Assembly (NCBI GenBank): GCA_944376715.1
Contig: CALWDO010000001.1
Coordinates: forward strand, 124,001 to 188,000
Length of the DNA stretch: 64,000 nt
Direction of reading: 5' to 3'
Origin: an uncultured Lachnoclostridium sp.
GTDB taxonomy: Bacteria > Bacillota > Clostridia > Lachnospirales > Lachnospiraceae
The translations under genes were made by a program, and so were the position numbers. Every line of letters begins with the position of its first letter. Position 1 is the stretch's first letter. The notes under the pieces were generated by a model. It was not told the DNA's origin, searched no databases, and saw only the letters and a program-made list of their open reading frames with translations. Positions 25,872-35,432 of this stretch are shown here, piece after piece.

Positions 25872-27548
25872 GGATTGCAGACTGTAAATCTCAAATCCGG
25901 GGATGTCGTCCACTTTCGTACACTCCACGTCGGGATAAAGGCTTACCAGATATTCCAGGCCTTTGTCAAAACTGCAGATCAGATATACGTTATCCTGCCC
26001 ATACAACGCGTCTTTTACGGATGTGATGCCCTCCTGTTCCAGTTTTTCTTTCCAGACAGGGCTGAAACTCATCCAGTCGCCCAGGGACATATAGTTCATC
26101 ACATACGGCTGATCCCGCCACAGACGGACATTATAGGTCGTAAACGCCAGCGATGTAACGTCGTTGAAATAGAAGTTGTCGGGATGTTCCATACAGTATT
26201 CTTTCAGTGATTCAATATTCTGGTTCCACCGGCTCAGTTCCTGATTTTTCCCGCGAAACTTCGCCGTCTGCGCTCCTGCCAGATAGCAGAGAACAAACAT
26301 ACATGCCAAGGCTCCGGCCTTTCTGGCCGCGCCGGGCAGAGAAATTTTGGGGAAAATTTCCCTCCACAAAAGAAACGCTGTGACCAGAAGCATCAGGTTC
26401 ATACTGTAGATTACACGGTCCGGGATCCGCCCTTTATAAAGTAAATAGATCCACATTATCCCCTGGATTCCCCCTGTGCAAAGCGTCTTCCCCAGCAGGC
26501 TCCACTCTTTTTTCCACAATGCCAGGATTACCAGTCCAATGTACATGGCCAATCCCAAAAGATGCTGCATATTAAACCGATTGTCCCGAACCCCCTTAAG
26601 ATAATCTTTCACGCTCTGCACCAGTCTCTGTACAGCTGTCTGTTCAGAAGGATACATCTTCTGATAGGCTTCAATATAATCGCGAAAGAATTCCGGCGTA
26701 ATCTGATCATCGGCAGTATAGTTGTAGTTAATCAATGTCCTCGCACGGCTTTTTGTCTCTATTCCGACGCTGCTGTAAAGTTCTTCCGCCCCTTCATATT
26801 CGGGAAATGTATAATCCGGAAAATCATAGATTGCCGTACGGCTGTTATCATACGCTTTATATGCGCGCCACTCGGCGCTCCCGTATCCGGCAAGATTCCC
26901 CAGAGCAGCAGCGGCAAATATCAAAACCACAAGAAGCGGAAGCAGATACTGCTCCGGATATCTTTGTTTCTGCACTACAGTCCGAAAAGTCCAGAGTACC
27001 GCACAGACAGGCACTACCATACAGAAAATATCATACCGTACCTGGCTGGTCAAAAAAAGCAACGCAAAAAGAAGGAGGACATCTTTTGCGCAGATTTTTT
27101 CCGTCATCGCATACCAGAAAACTGCCGTCACCCCCAATACTGCCGCCGTTGTTGTAAAAGAAATCTGAACAGTCGCCTGCAGCCCAAAGGCAACAAATAT
27201 CAGAAAGGAAAATATAATACAGGCTGCTTTTCCTCTTTTCTCTTCCCTGAAACACAGCAGACGGTACACAATCAAACACATACATATTGCCTGCAGCATC
27301 AGAAAACAAAACGCATACCAGTCTATATTCGGCACTGCAGTATAAAGTACAGTGAGAAATACAGAATACCAATATCCCAGAAAAATAGTATGAGGATCCG
27401 GCGCCCCAAGATACTGTCCGGATACGATCTCCATCATAGACCGGTCGTCAATAATTCCATAGACAAATGGGATCAGCCTTCCAAGAATGACCATGTAGAG
27501 CGCCGCACATACAAGAGCGAGGCAAAGATTAATTTTATGAGTTTTCAT
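25866..27548 (-). CDS. Polytopic membrane protein, GT-C-like, unknown specificity
   Basis: About 560 residues from ATG 27548, which follows AGAAAGGC; the reading from 27599 adds a basic stretch with no RBS. Seen: ten or more hydrophobic segments, a first extracellular loop with GIIDDRSMMEIVSGQYLGAPDPH, a cluster of acidic residues as in GT-C enzymes, and a soluble C-terminal tail after the last helix. Such proteins add sugars outside the membrane from polyprenyl-phosphate donors. I do not recognise a named family. It has its own divergent promoter and stands between the WbaP operon and a plus-strand GT2. Confidence 0.65.
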   Translation of the reverse strand: MKTHKINLCLALVCAALYMVILGRLIPFVYGIIDDRSMMEIVSGQYLGAPDPHTIFLGYWYSVFLTVLYTAVPNIDWYAFCFLMLQAICMCLIVYRLLCFREEKRGKAACIIFSFLIFVAFGLQATVQISFTTTAAVLGVTAVFWYAMTEKICAKDVLLLFALLFLTSQVRYDIFCMVVPVCAVLWTFRTVVQKQRYPEQYLLPLLVVLIFAAAALGNLAGYGSAEWRAYKAYDNSRTAIYDFPDYTFPEYEGAEELYSSVGIETKSRARTLINYNYTADDQITPEFFRDYIEAYQKMYPSEQTAVQRLVQSVKDYLKGVRDNRFNMQHLLGLAMYIGLVILALWKKEWSLLGKTLCTGGIQGIMWIYLLYKGRIPDRVIYSMNLMLLVTAFLLWREIFPKISLPGAARKAGALACMFVLCYLAGAQTAKFRGKNQELSRWNQNIESLKEYCMEHPDNFYFNDVTSLAFTTYNVRLWRDQPYVMNYMSLGDWMSFSPVWKEKLEQEGITSVKDALYGQDNVYLICSFDKGLEYLVSLYPDVECTKVDDIPGFEIYSLQSL

Positions 27549-27580
27549 ATATATGCCTTTCTGCCTGTCCATTTTGCTCC

Positions 27581-27609
27581 ATTGTACCCTGTCCGGCACC
27601 GTTTGTCCA
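27581..27609 (-). promoter_or_regulatory. Promoter of the 25866-27548 membrane protein gene
   Basis: On the minus strand: TGGACA at 27609-27604, a 17-base spacer and TACAAT at 27586-27581. It is back to back with the plus-strand promoter at 27617. Confidence 0.65.
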
Positions 27610-27610
27610 C

Positions 27611-27624
27611 CAGGGCTTGCCCTG
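27611..27624. promoter_or_regulatory. Palindrome CAGGGC-TT-GCCCTG between divergent promoters
   Basis: A perfect inverted repeat with 6-base arms and a two-base centre covers the plus-strand -35 box and abuts the minus-strand -35 box. It is a possible operator for a dimeric regulator, but no regulator gene is nearby. Confidence 0.4.
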
Positions 27625-27645
27625 AAAGCAATTTTTCTCTATAAT
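27617..27645 (+). promoter_or_regulatory. Promoter of the plus-strand GT2 gene
   Basis: TTGCCC at 27617-27622, a 17-base spacer and a perfect TATAAT at 27640-27645, followed by AAAGGAGA and ATG 27676. Confidence 0.8.
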
Positions 27646-27675
27646 AATCCATCATATACCAAAGGAGATACTTTT

Positions 27676-28464
27676 ATGTCAGATCCCATTTTATCCATCA
27701 TCACCGTATGTTATAATTCCTCCGATGTACTGCCGGGTACTCTGAACAGTCTGCTTGCCCAGACCTGGTCACAGTTTGAGTATGTAGCTGTGGACGGCGC
27801 ATCCACAGACGACACGGTCGATCTCCTTGCAGAAAACCAAATATGTTTTGAAGAAAAAGGAATTCCATTTCATTTTATCTCGGAGCCGGACAAAGGCATT
27901 TACGACGCCATGAATAAAGGCGTATCCATGGCGGCCGGCAAATGGCTGCTTTTTCTGAATGCAGGCGATCTGCTGGCTTCCTCCGATGTTCTGGAAAAGG
28001 TATTCTCTGTTCCTTCCCGGGGACAAGTCATCTACGGAGATACGTTATGTGTTTATCAGGGACAGCAGAAGCTTTATCCTGCCCTTCCTCTGGAACATCT
28101 TCGCTGGGAAATGGCATTCTGCCATCAGTCTGTTTTCGTAGAACGCCGGCTTCTGGCAGAACAGCCTTATGATATTTCCTACCGGGTATGTGCCGATCAT
28201 CATTTCTTCCTGTCCATGTATTTAAAGGGAATCGCTTTTGACTACCGCCCTTTCCCGGTCAGCATTTATGAAATATCAGGATATTCTGACCGAAATAAGC
28301 TGTTGTCCCACAAAGAAAAGCTGCGGATGCAGAAGGAGTTTGGAATCTTCCGTCCGTCCCCCCGCTGGCTTCTGAGGGAAATAGAATTCTATGGGAAAGA
28401 AGGAATCAAATATCTCTTTGGGCAGCGTCTGACTGACAGAGTAAGAAAAAACCGTCTGCGCTGA
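27676..28464 (+). CDS. Glycosyltransferase family 2 protein (plus strand)
   Basis: This is a 262-residue GT-A enzyme. Seen: LSIITVCYNSSDVLPGTLNSLLAQTW at the nucleotide-binding start, AVDGASTDDTVDLL, SEPDKGIYDAMNKGVSMAAGKWLLFLNAGD (read in two pieces) carrying the D-x-D-like NAGD metal site, and AFCHQSVFVER. The EPDKGIYDAMNKG form is typical of the WcaA/WcaE-like subgroup. ATG 27676 has an ideal AAAGGAGA; an upstream extension to 27553 crosses the promoter and is rejected. It is monocistronic, ending inside a bidirectional terminator. Confidence 0.88.
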   Translation: MSDPILSIITVCYNSSDVLPGTLNSLLAQTWSQFEYVAVDGASTDDTVDLLAENQICFEEKGIPFHFISEPDKGIYDAMNKGVSMAAGKWLLFLNAGDLLASSDVLEKVFSVPSRGQVIYGDTLCVYQGQQKLYPALPLEHLRWEMAFCHQSVFVERRLLAEQPYDISYRVCADHHFFLSMYLKGIAFDYRPFPVSIYEISGYSDRNKLLSHKEKLRMQKEFGIFRPSPRWLLREIEFYGKEGIKYLFGQRLTDRVRKNRLR

Positions 28465-28490
28465 AACGGTTGCGCAGACGGTCAGATTTT
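28446..28490. terminator. Bidirectional terminator between convergent genes
   Basis: ACCGTCTGCGC (28451-28461) pairs perfectly with GCGCAGACGGT (28472-28482). On the plus strand it is followed by CAGATTTTAT, on the minus strand by TTTTTTC. It ends both the plus-strand GT2 and the long minus-strand glycan operon. Confidence 0.88.
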
Positions 28491-30051
28491 ATGCCTTTTC
28501 TTCGTGATATTCTTTTTCTGTATTTACATTCCAAATATTTTCTCTGGACTTTTCCCCCGTCAGGATATTTTTTACCGTCTCAAACGCCGTTACCATGGAG
28601 TGGTCCATGTTATTGTAGCGATGCTGCCCGTTGCGGCCTACGCAGTACAGGTTTTCAAATCCGTTCAGGTAGGAGATCAGCTGGTCGATCTGGCTGTAGG
28701 TATCAAAATAAGCCGGATACGCTTTCTTAACTTTTTCCCTGTGGGAATCCAGCACATCTTCCCTGCGGTTAATCACTCCCATGCGAACCAGTTCTTCTGT
28801 TGCCAGACGGACACATTTATCCTCCGACAGATTCCAGAAAGAGTCGCCTTCGTTGCAGAAATATTCCAGGCCAATCCATACCTTTGAATCCACATCTTCC
28901 ACCAGGTAGGGAGACCAGTTATTAAAGATCTGAATCCGTCCCAGTTTGACTCCGGTGTCCTGCACATAGATCCAGCAGTCCGGTACAATATTGTTCAATG
29001 TCCGGATCTTTGTCAGATTTTTCAGATTCAAATGATCCACTAACAATCCCACTGTGACAAAATCTCTATATGGTAGGCCCTCGGCAATCGCGCGAATATC
29101 TTTGGGAACTGTCTCGCCCATGCTTGCCACAAGATCCTTCAGAGGCATAGAAGAAATAAAAATATCCCCCTCTATAACCTGTTTACCGCCATCTGTTCCT
29201 TCCGTCTCCAAAGCTGTTACTTTTCCGTTTTCTGTCTGTACCCCGGTCACTTTACAGTTTTTCAGAATCTGTCCGCCCATAGTCTCAATCTCCGCCGCGG
29301 CCGTCTCCCAGAGCTGTCCGGGACCATATTTAGGATAAATAAATTCTTCGATCAACGAAGTCTCTACTTTGCGCCTTTTTTTGCCCGGAACCATTTTCCC
29401 GAACATGTCTTTCACTACCGCCGTAATAGACAGTCCCTTTACCCTCTGGGCTCCCCAATCGGCAGAAATCTCCCGGGGATGGCGTCCCCATAATTTCTCC
29501 GTATAACCTTCAAAAAACATACCGTAGAGGACGCGGCCAAAACGGTTCACATAAAAATTCTCCAGAGAATTTTCCGGAAGTTTATGAAAGCATGCCTCCA
29601 GATAACTCATCCCGGCCCTTACCGTCTGCGCAAAACCCATGTTGATAAAGGTCTGCGGCTTCATGGATACCGGATAGTCAAAAAACTTTTTCTTATAATA
29701 GATACGGGATACCCTCTGACGCACCAGCATCACCCGGTCTTCTTGCTCCGGATCCGGTCCTCCTTTTACGAGAGGTTTTTCCCTGCCAAGCTTTTTGTCA
29801 TCATATGCAGGTGCTCCCTGCATCGGCATCAGATCTTTCCACCATTTCATGACTTCCGGATCTTTAGAGAAAAAGCGGTGCCCGCCAATATCCATCCGGT
29901 TATTCTTGTACTTGACAGTCCGGGAAATACCCCCGATATTCTCACTTTCTTCCAGAACCGTCACATCATAATCCCTGGAAGCCTTTTTTAAAAGCTCAAA
30001 TGCCGCTGTCAGTCCGGCCGGACCAGCTCCGATAATTATTACTTTTTTCAT
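28489..30051 (-). CDS. FAD-dependent NAD(P)-binding oxidoreductase (UDP-galactopyranose mutase-like / amine oxidase fold)
   Basis: This is a 520-residue flavoprotein. Seen: [18 protein letters not shown], the dinucleotide-binding start; a second FAD contact at [12 protein letters not shown]; and [16 protein letters not shown], which is shared by UDP-galactopyranose mutases and related protoporphyrinogen-oxidase-like proteins. A C-terminal [15 protein letters not shown] segment closes the FAD site. It is longer than a true Glf (about 370 residues), so the substrate is uncertain; sugar-ring or lipid-linked sugar redox chemistry is inferred from location. It is the last gene of the long operon and overlaps the membrane protein by 4 bases. 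Confidence 0.78.
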   Translation of the reverse strand: MKKVIIIGAGPAGLTAAFELLKKASRDYDVTVLEESENIGGISRTVKYKNNRMDIGGHRFFSKDPEVMKWWKDLMPMQGAPAYDDKKLGREKPLVKGGPDPEQEDRVMLVRQRVSRIYYKKKFFDYPVSMKPQTFINMGFAQTVRAGMSYLEACFHKLPENSLENFYVNRFGRVLYGMFFEGYTEKLWGRHPREISADWGAQRVKGLSITAVVKDMFGKMVPGKKRRKVETSLIEEFIYPKYGPGQLWETAAAEIETMGGQILKNCKVTGVQTENGKVTALETEGTDGGKQVIEGDIFISSMPLKDLVASMGETVPKDIRAIAEGLPYRDFVTVGLLVDHLNLKNLTKIRTLNNIVPDCWIYVQDTGVKLGRIQIFNNWSPYLVEDVDSKVWIGLEYFCNEGDSFWNLSEDKCVRLATEELVRMGVINRREDVLDSHREKVKKAYPAYFDTYSQIDQLISYLNGFENLYCVGRNGQHRYNNMDHSMVTAFETVKNILTGEKSRENIWNVNTEKEYHEEKA

Positions 30052-31286
30052 TTGCCCGCCTCCTCTACAATTTTCCCTTCAGAATTTCTTTCCCTCAAAA
30101 TCGCAGCCAGAAATACCAAGCCGCCAAACAGCGCCACCAGCTGTGCCCTATAGGTATACCAATAGTGAATCTGGGAATGATTGGACATCACCAGATACCA
30201 GATATATGGATATGCTGCCACAAATAAGATCGGCACATATGCCCCTATGGTCTTCCAGTCCTTCAATTTTCTCCATATTATCAGCACCACCGCCACAATC
30301 AGAATCAGCAGCGCGATTTTGCTCCAGGAAATCACTCCTCCATCCTGTACATTCAGCCATGCTTTCAAATTTCTCTGGATCGTCCCGATCCGATCCAGCG
30401 GTTCCTCTTCGCTGCCTTCCAGGCGGTATTGTATTACGCCCATGGTTCTCCAAAAATAACGGACGCCTAAGATCGCCGCAGACAGCAGCCATTTGCTGAT
30501 CCAGGTCAGCGCATACCCGCAAAACCAGGATAACGACGCCTTGAACATAAACCAGAAATTATCTTTGAAGTCTGCCTTCTCATCTCTCACCCGGAACCAG
30601 AGCAGAAGGATCAGCGGAATCCCCAGGGTGATGATCGGGTAAGTCAAAAAATCGAAGAAATTTTCCACCATACCCACAATGAAGAAATATAACATCCATT
30701 TCACAGCCGGCAGCGGTTTCTCTTTATCATACCGGCTCAAAAGAACGATCAACGATACAAACAGCACCAGGAACGTGGTCAGGAACTGGAAACACACAGG
30801 CAAAAATACAACATAGCCGCTGGCTACCGTCAGTACATATAACATCGCATACAATGGCTTTGTCTTCTTTGCCATCAGCCAGGCGCTCCAGAAAAACAGC
30901 AGATGAAAAGTCAGCATACCCAGATACCGCAGCTCCTGAACCTGAAAGATCACTGTCAGCGGTCTCAACAGTACCTGATACCCGTGCCAGTAGCGAGGAT
31001 ATTGGTTAATACTCATTGCTGCCTGAATCGGATTGTAATAATCCCTGTTCTGGATCAGACTCTCATACATCAGTTTATCCGTATGAACATCGATAATTGC
31101 GCTGTGACGGTAGAAAAAGTACATGGGATATTCCCCTTCTCCTTCCATCACCTCTAAGGACTTCTCCACATTTCCTTGTATCCAGGAAGTCGGAATACAG
31201 TATACCAATGTCATAGAGACAAAAAAGACGGCAATCAATATAAAAAAAGTCTTTGCGAACGGCTTCAGTTCTTTTATTCTTCCCAT
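30048..31286 (-). CDS. GT-C-like membrane protein (paralogue of 53494-54759)
   Basis: This 412-residue polytopic protein begins with one membrane helix and a loop of about 70 residues, then about nine more helices. Shared with the gene at 53494: [13 protein letters not shown] after the first loop, [15 protein letters not shown] in the middle and [18 protein letters not shown] near the end. Invariant His, Arg, Tyr and Trp in loops suggest an enzyme, most simply a polyprenyl-phosphate-sugar-dependent transferase acting outside. I cannot name the family. It overlaps its upstream neighbour by 13 bases and the flavoprotein by 4. Confidence 0.65.
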   Translation of the reverse strand: MGRIKELKPFAKTFFILIAVFFVSMTLVYCIPTSWIQGNVEKSLEVMEGEGEYPMYFFYRHSAIIDVHTDKLMYESLIQNRDYYNPIQAAMSINQYPRYWHGYQVLLRPLTVIFQVQELRYLGMLTFHLLFFWSAWLMAKKTKPLYAMLYVLTVASGYVVFLPVCFQFLTTFLVLFVSLIVLLSRYDKEKPLPAVKWMLYFFIVGMVENFFDFLTYPIITLGIPLILLLWFRVRDEKADFKDNFWFMFKASLSWFCGYALTWISKWLLSAAILGVRYFWRTMGVIQYRLEGSEEEPLDRIGTIQRNLKAWLNVQDGGVISWSKIALLILIVAVVLIIWRKLKDWKTIGAYVPILFVAAYPYIWYLVMSNHSQIHYWYTYRAQLVALFGGLVFLAAILRERNSEGKIVEEAGK

Positions 31287-32080
31287 TTCCTTGTATCCTG
31301 CCCTTCTTCATAATTTACATCTACAAAAATCCGGAATTCACTGGTTGTCCCATATTCGCGGTATCCGTAGTCCTCCCAGTTCCCTTTATATGTTCTGTTC
31401 AAAGAAAAAACGAGGAATGTGCACCCCTGTTCCCGGGCAAGCGGTCCCACAACATCCACATCGATCTCCGATTCCTGGACCGCTTTATACAGATTGGCTG
31501 TTGCGCCGCGATTTGATACATCTTCAACGCCGTTAAAGATCAACGCATTTCTGGCATATTCCAAAGTAATAGTCGGATCGTACAATCTCACATACGGCGT
31601 CAGACGGTTGGACATTACCGCATGAATATTTCCGGGAAGCAAGTCGCACACGTCCACCACATACTGTGGAATCTTGTATACGTTGGTGGACGCTTCAAAC
31701 CATTCTGCCGAAAGAACACTTTTCCCGCCGAGCACCAGTACTGCCATCAACCCTACAAATGCTATTTGGCGCTTAACACCCGTCAACATTTTCAGAAGCA
31801 TGCATCCTGCATAAGGGATAACCGCCGCCAGAGGGATCAGCCATAATACCCTCCAATACACATCCTCACCTAGTAACTTAATAAACAGCTGCCCTGATAA
31901 AGGACACCAGTATAAGGCCAGAAACGCCAACGGAAGAATTCCAAACAGAATCTTCCTGCTCCATTCCTTCTCTTTCACCAGAATCCAAATAATACTGATT
32001 ATTAAAATCGGGAAAATCCATGCCCCGCCGAAAGTGGCCAGAAAATCTGATTTTGCCGTTTCAAAAAATTCCTGTAACAT
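31274..32080 (-). CDS. Membrane protein, C-terminal half of a DUF6077-like GT-C pair
   Basis: A 268-residue protein with about four membrane segments in residues 1-115, then a soluble domain starting near VLSAEWFEASTNVYKIPQ that contains the PYVRLYDPTITLEYARN segment. This soluble tail resembles the periplasmic ends of GT-C membrane transferases. The gene begins 13 bases after the stop of the next gene, in another frame, and has AAGGACGG ahead of its ATG. Together the two could be the halves of one transferase, either natural or broken. Confidence 0.6.
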   Translation of the reverse strand: MLQEFFETAKSDFLATFGGAWIFPILIISIIWILVKEKEWSRKILFGILPLAFLALYWCPLSGQLFIKLLGEDVYWRVLWLIPLAAVIPYAGCMLLKMLTGVKRQIAFVGLMAVLVLGGKSVLSAEWFEASTNVYKIPQYVVDVCDLLPGNIHAVMSNRLTPYVRLYDPTITLEYARNALIFNGVEDVSNRGATANLYKAVQESEIDVDVVGPLAREQGCTFLVFSLNRTYKGNWEDYGYREYGTTSEFRIFVDVNYEEGQDTRKWEE

Positions 32081-32093
32081 AAGGCCGTCCTTC

Positions 32094-33125
32094 CTAGTGC
32101 GTCAGATAAATATAATACAGTCCCAGTACCAGACACGGCAGACAGGATGCCAGACCGCATAACACATAAGAAACCGTCCGCTTCTGCACAGCGATCAGAA
32201 CCGCCGCCATTCCAATAAAGACAGGAATCAACATGATCCCCATGGAAGACAGCAGACATCCGCCGAGACCGCTGATTCCTAAAAGCAGCCATTCTTTATA
32301 AGTATTTTTCCGGGACACACGCAAAACCAGCAGGAAAAGCATCGGCAAAAGCACTGCAGCCAATACTCCTTTCCCTACCCACGGAGTAATACTCAAGAAA
32401 GTAAGTCCCGCCGTATGCTGACCGCTCATGAAAAGATGCAGCAAAACTGCCATCGCCAGAAACATCCCCTGTAATTGGCTGTCTTCGGGAAACAATTTTT
32501 TCCCGATCAAAGCATATACCATATACGCCAGAGGAATGACCAGCCAGGGAAGAATCGTGTGGGCCATAATTGTGGGAATAACCCCGATCAGTTTCGACAG
32601 CCAGGCATAGAAAATCGGCCATAATGACAATACATATCTTTTATCAAAATCCGGAAAGGAGCCGGTCTCAGGATATACCCAGTAGATCTGATTCGAATAG
32701 ACGGCTTCATTTGCCAGGTTCACATAATACGTATCATCCCACTCCAAATACATATGATGATGAATATAAACCAGCTGATATACAATAAACCCAAGTGCAG
32801 CCAGATGGCCAAACGTCAGATACTTTCTCCACTCTTTTGCCAGCATCTTTCCATCTTCCATGATATCTTTCCAGCAGCAGATCCCGCAGACTGTCAGCAC
32901 CGCTGCTGCCGCGCTGTACACATATACAAAGCTTTGGAAAGATACATGCAGCATGGTCATAGGCACCAGTATCAATTCCATCAGCGCCCACCAGAGCATA
33001 GTCCCGGCTGTTATAGAAAATAAAAATCCCTCATTCTTTATTTTTATCAGACGGCGCAGAGCATATCCGGAAAAAAAGGTTCCTCCAAAAAATATGCCTG
33101 CGGACAACAGAATTTCCAGACGCAT
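32094..33125 (-). CDS. Membrane protein, N-terminal half of a DUF6077-like GT-C pair
   Basis: A 343-residue polytopic protein with about nine hydrophobic segments. The large second loop contains HHHMYLEWDDTYYVNLANEA; a pair of adjacent acidic residues in an early loop is the hallmark of GT-C catalytic sites. The family call (DUF6077) is from memory and moderately sure. ATG 33125 has AAGGAGAG ahead. The protein ends right after a membrane helix (LGLYYIYLTH) where intact relatives would be expected to continue, and the continuation seems to be the next gene. Confidence 0.6.
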   Translation of the reverse strand: MRLEILLSAGIFFGGTFFSGYALRRLIKIKNEGFLFSITAGTMLWWALMELILVPMTMLHVSFQSFVYVYSAAAAVLTVCGICCWKDIMEDGKMLAKEWRKYLTFGHLAALGFIVYQLVYIHHHMYLEWDDTYYVNLANEAVYSNQIYWVYPETGSFPDFDKRYVLSLWPIFYAWLSKLIGVIPTIMAHTILPWLVIPLAYMVYALIGKKLFPEDSQLQGMFLAMAVLLHLFMSGQHTAGLTFLSITPWVGKGVLAAVLLPMLFLLVLRVSRKNTYKEWLLLGISGLGGCLLSSMGIMLIPVFIGMAAVLIAVQKRTVSYVLCGLASCLPCLVLGLYYIYLTH

Positions 33126-33134
33126 AATCTCTCC

Positions 33135-34337
33135 TTAATCCTGGTTTTCAATTCTCCAAAGTTCCTGGTCTTCCACATTATTTCTGTATATCTTCCACAC
33201 TCCATCCTGATAATCAAAATAAGAGTTCATCTCATCTGAATTAAATATAGATATATATGGATAAGTCCACACGGTCACACCGTTTTCCCTGTAATAATAT
33301 GCCTCGGAAACCATCGCATTTAAATTTTTGATCCCCATCACCAACGTCAGACCCAGAAAGAATGCCGCCCCTGTTTTTGCGATTTTGTCGCGTTCTGATA
33401 TCAGCAGCACAACCACCGCGCATTCCAGTACTTTAAAAATCACGCAGTACCGGCTTGCATAATAAGAGCTGCCGCACATCAGCATGTAAAAACATGTCCC
33501 GCATAAATAGGCTTTCAGAAGAAGCGTCGTCCTCTGCTCCGGCTGACCGTCCTTTCTCTTTTTCCAGAAATACAAAATCAGTATTGCCGCGGCGCTGACC
33601 AGTCTCTCCCCCACGGCAAAAAGACTTACCTCGCCGTCCAGCAGAAACTGCTTTACATGATACATAGGCAGAACATTCGTAATCAGCTGCTCCACCGCTC
33701 CTATCTGCAGGATCAGTCCTCCCGCGATAGAAAGACCGAACAAAGCAAGAATTACATACAACGGCAGATAATACACGACGGGAAGCACCAACCATGCGTA
33801 TCCAACCCGGTGGAACGAAGCCGCGATCAATACACTTACTATATACCGCACCCACTTCTTCTCCAGGTAAAACGGGACCGCAATCCCCAGGAATATGCAG
33901 ATCGCCAGTCCCTGGCGAAGCCCGGACACCAGATAGACCAGATACAATACCGGATAAGAGAGAAACAGCCCCGCTGTTCTCAAAGGAACATATTTATTCA
34001 AAAACCGATGCAAAAGCAGCATATCCGCCAGCCCCAGGGCAAAAATAAATACCCAGAACGGGGCATGGAACAGTTTGAACACCGCCGATATGAGACGCCA
34101 CCCGATCTCCGGATAAAATCCGCAGATATATCCCTGCGACAGGTCAATATAGGCCGGTATGGTTTCATAAAGCCCATGATACGTCACATAATCCGTACCC
34201 TGTCCAAAACGCAGGCACAGACAGGCGGCAGCCAGTCCCCAGCAGCACCAGTAGATATATTTTCCATACTGCGGCCGAAACCATTCCCATACTGCTCCCG
34301 CAGCAAGGATCAAAAATATGATCAAATATAAATTCAT
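33135..34337 (-). CDS. EpsG family membrane protein, probable polymerase
   Basis: This 400-residue polytopic protein resembles the EpsG family (PF14897), thought to act as Wzy-like polymerases in Gram-positive exopolysaccharide systems. Seen: an early loop with LRFGQGTDYVTYHGLY, the EPEIGW-like segment YPEIGWRLISAVFK, and SGLRQGLAICIFLG, the family's most conserved stretch. It overlaps the epimerase start by 4 bases. It would join repeat units on the outer membrane face. A different polymerase candidate lies at 59440, so the two may serve different glycans. Confidence 0.78.
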   Translation of the reverse strand: MNLYLIIFLILAAGAVWEWFRPQYGKYIYWCCWGLAAACLCLRFGQGTDYVTYHGLYETIPAYIDLSQGYICGFYPEIGWRLISAVFKLFHAPFWVFIFALGLADMLLLHRFLNKYVPLRTAGLFLSYPVLYLVYLVSGLRQGLAICIFLGIAVPFYLEKKWVRYIVSVLIAASFHRVGYAWLVLPVVYYLPLYVILALFGLSIAGGLILQIGAVEQLITNVLPMYHVKQFLLDGEVSLFAVGERLVSAAAILILYFWKKRKDGQPEQRTTLLLKAYLCGTCFYMLMCGSSYYASRYCVIFKVLECAVVVLLISERDKIAKTGAAFFLGLTLVMGIKNLNAMVSEAYYYRENGVTVWTYPYISIFNSDEMNSYFDYQDGVWKIYRNNVEDQELWRIENQD

Positions 34338-35431
34338 GCTTTTCCTTCCAAGATGTCTGCAATTCTCTTCGAGGCAAATCCATCACCGTATGGATTGCTC
34401 GCCGTACTCATTTTTCTGTAAGCTTCCTGATCTTCCAGAAGCATTTTGAAGTTCTCATAGATCGTCGTCTCGTCTGTGCCCACCAGCTTCAGGGTCCCCG
34501 CCGCGATCCCTTCGGGACGCTCGGTGGTATCCCGCATCACCAATACCGGCTTACCCAGGGACGGCGCTTCTTCCTGTATCCCGCCGCTGTCTGTCAGGAT
34601 CAGATAGCTCCTGGCCAGAAAATTATGGAAATCCAGCACGTCCAGCGGTTCTATGATCCGGATCCGTTCGTCGTCTCCCAGGATGGCCTGGGCCGTCTCG
34701 CGCACTGCCGGATTCATATGAATCGGATAGACCGCCTTGATATCCGGATGTTCGTCACAGACCCGGCGGATCGCCCGGAACATATGCTTCATGGGTTCTC
34801 CCAGGTTCTCCCTGCGGTGCGCCGTAATCATAATCAGTCGACTGTCCCCGGCCCACTCCAGAACCGGATGGGTATAATCCTTCCGTACGGTAGTCTTCAG
34901 TGCGTCGATGGCGGTATTGCCCGTCACATAGATAGTCTCCGGCTTCTTTCCCTCTTTCAGCAGATTCTCCTTCGACAATTCTGTGGGCGCGAAATGATAG
35001 GCAGCGATGATCCCCACTGCCTGTCTGTTAAATTCTTCCGGATACGGAGAATAGATATTATAAGTGCGCAGTCCCGCCTCCACATGCCCTACCGGGATCT
35101 GAAGGTAATAGCAGGCCAGAGCCGTCACAAACGTGGTAGAAGTGTCCCCGTGTACCAGCACCACATCGGGACGCACAGTCTCCAGCACCTCCCTGATCCG
35201 GTTCAGAATATTCGTCGTCACATCGAACAAAGTCTGACGGTCTTTCATGATAGACAGATCGTAGTCCGGAACCACGGAAAAAGCCTCCAGCACCTGATCC
35301 AGCATCTGCCGGTGCTGACCGGTCACACAGACTATCGTCTCTATCTCTTTTCTTGTCTTCAGTTCATTGACCAGCGGACACATCTTGATCGCCTCCGGCC
35401 TGGTCCCGAATACCAGCATTACTTTTTTCAT
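34334..35431 (-). CDS. wecB: UDP-N-acetylglucosamine 2-epimerase family (WecB/WbpI-like)
   Basis: This is a 365-residue non-hydrolysing 2-epimerase. Seen: VMLVFGTRPEAIKMCPLV at the start, VCVTGQHRQMLDQVL, VHGDTSTTFVTALA, HVEAGLRTYNIYSPYPEEFNR, ITAHRRENLGEPM, and LILTDSGGIQEEAPSLGKPVLVMRDTTERPEG read in two parts, all standard. It would interconvert UDP-GlcNAc and UDP-ManNAc, supplying the WecC-like enzyme. But WbpI, which epimerises UDP-2,3-diacylamino-uronic acids, belongs to the same family, and the neighbours are WbpA/B/E-like, so that role is equally possible. Confidence 0.85.
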   Translation of the reverse strand: MKKVMLVFGTRPEAIKMCPLVNELKTRKEIETIVCVTGQHRQMLDQVLEAFSVVPDYDLSIMKDRQTLFDVTTNILNRIREVLETVRPDVVLVHGDTSTTFVTALACYYLQIPVGHVEAGLRTYNIYSPYPEEFNRQAVGIIAAYHFAPTELSKENLLKEGKKPETIYVTGNTAIDALKTTVRKDYTHPVLEWAGDSRLIMITAHRRENLGEPMKHMFRAIRRVCDEHPDIKAVYPIHMNPAVRETAQAILGDDERIRIIEPLDVLDFHNFLARSYLILTDSGGIQEEAPSLGKPVLVMRDTTERPEGIAAGTLKLVGTDETTIYENFKMLLEDQEAYRKMSTASNPYGDGFASKRIADILEGKA

Positions 35432-35432
35432 G

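Noticed and set aside
28489-30051. Calling this gene glf (UDP-galactopyranose mutase).
   Set aside because: It is about 150 residues longer than Glf, and the motifs are shared with other FAD-dependent oxidoreductases.
34334-35431. Assigning the WecB-family gene firmly to ManNAc synthesis.
   Set aside because: WbpI, which acts on diacylamino-uronic acids, is in the same family and the neighbours favour that role equally.
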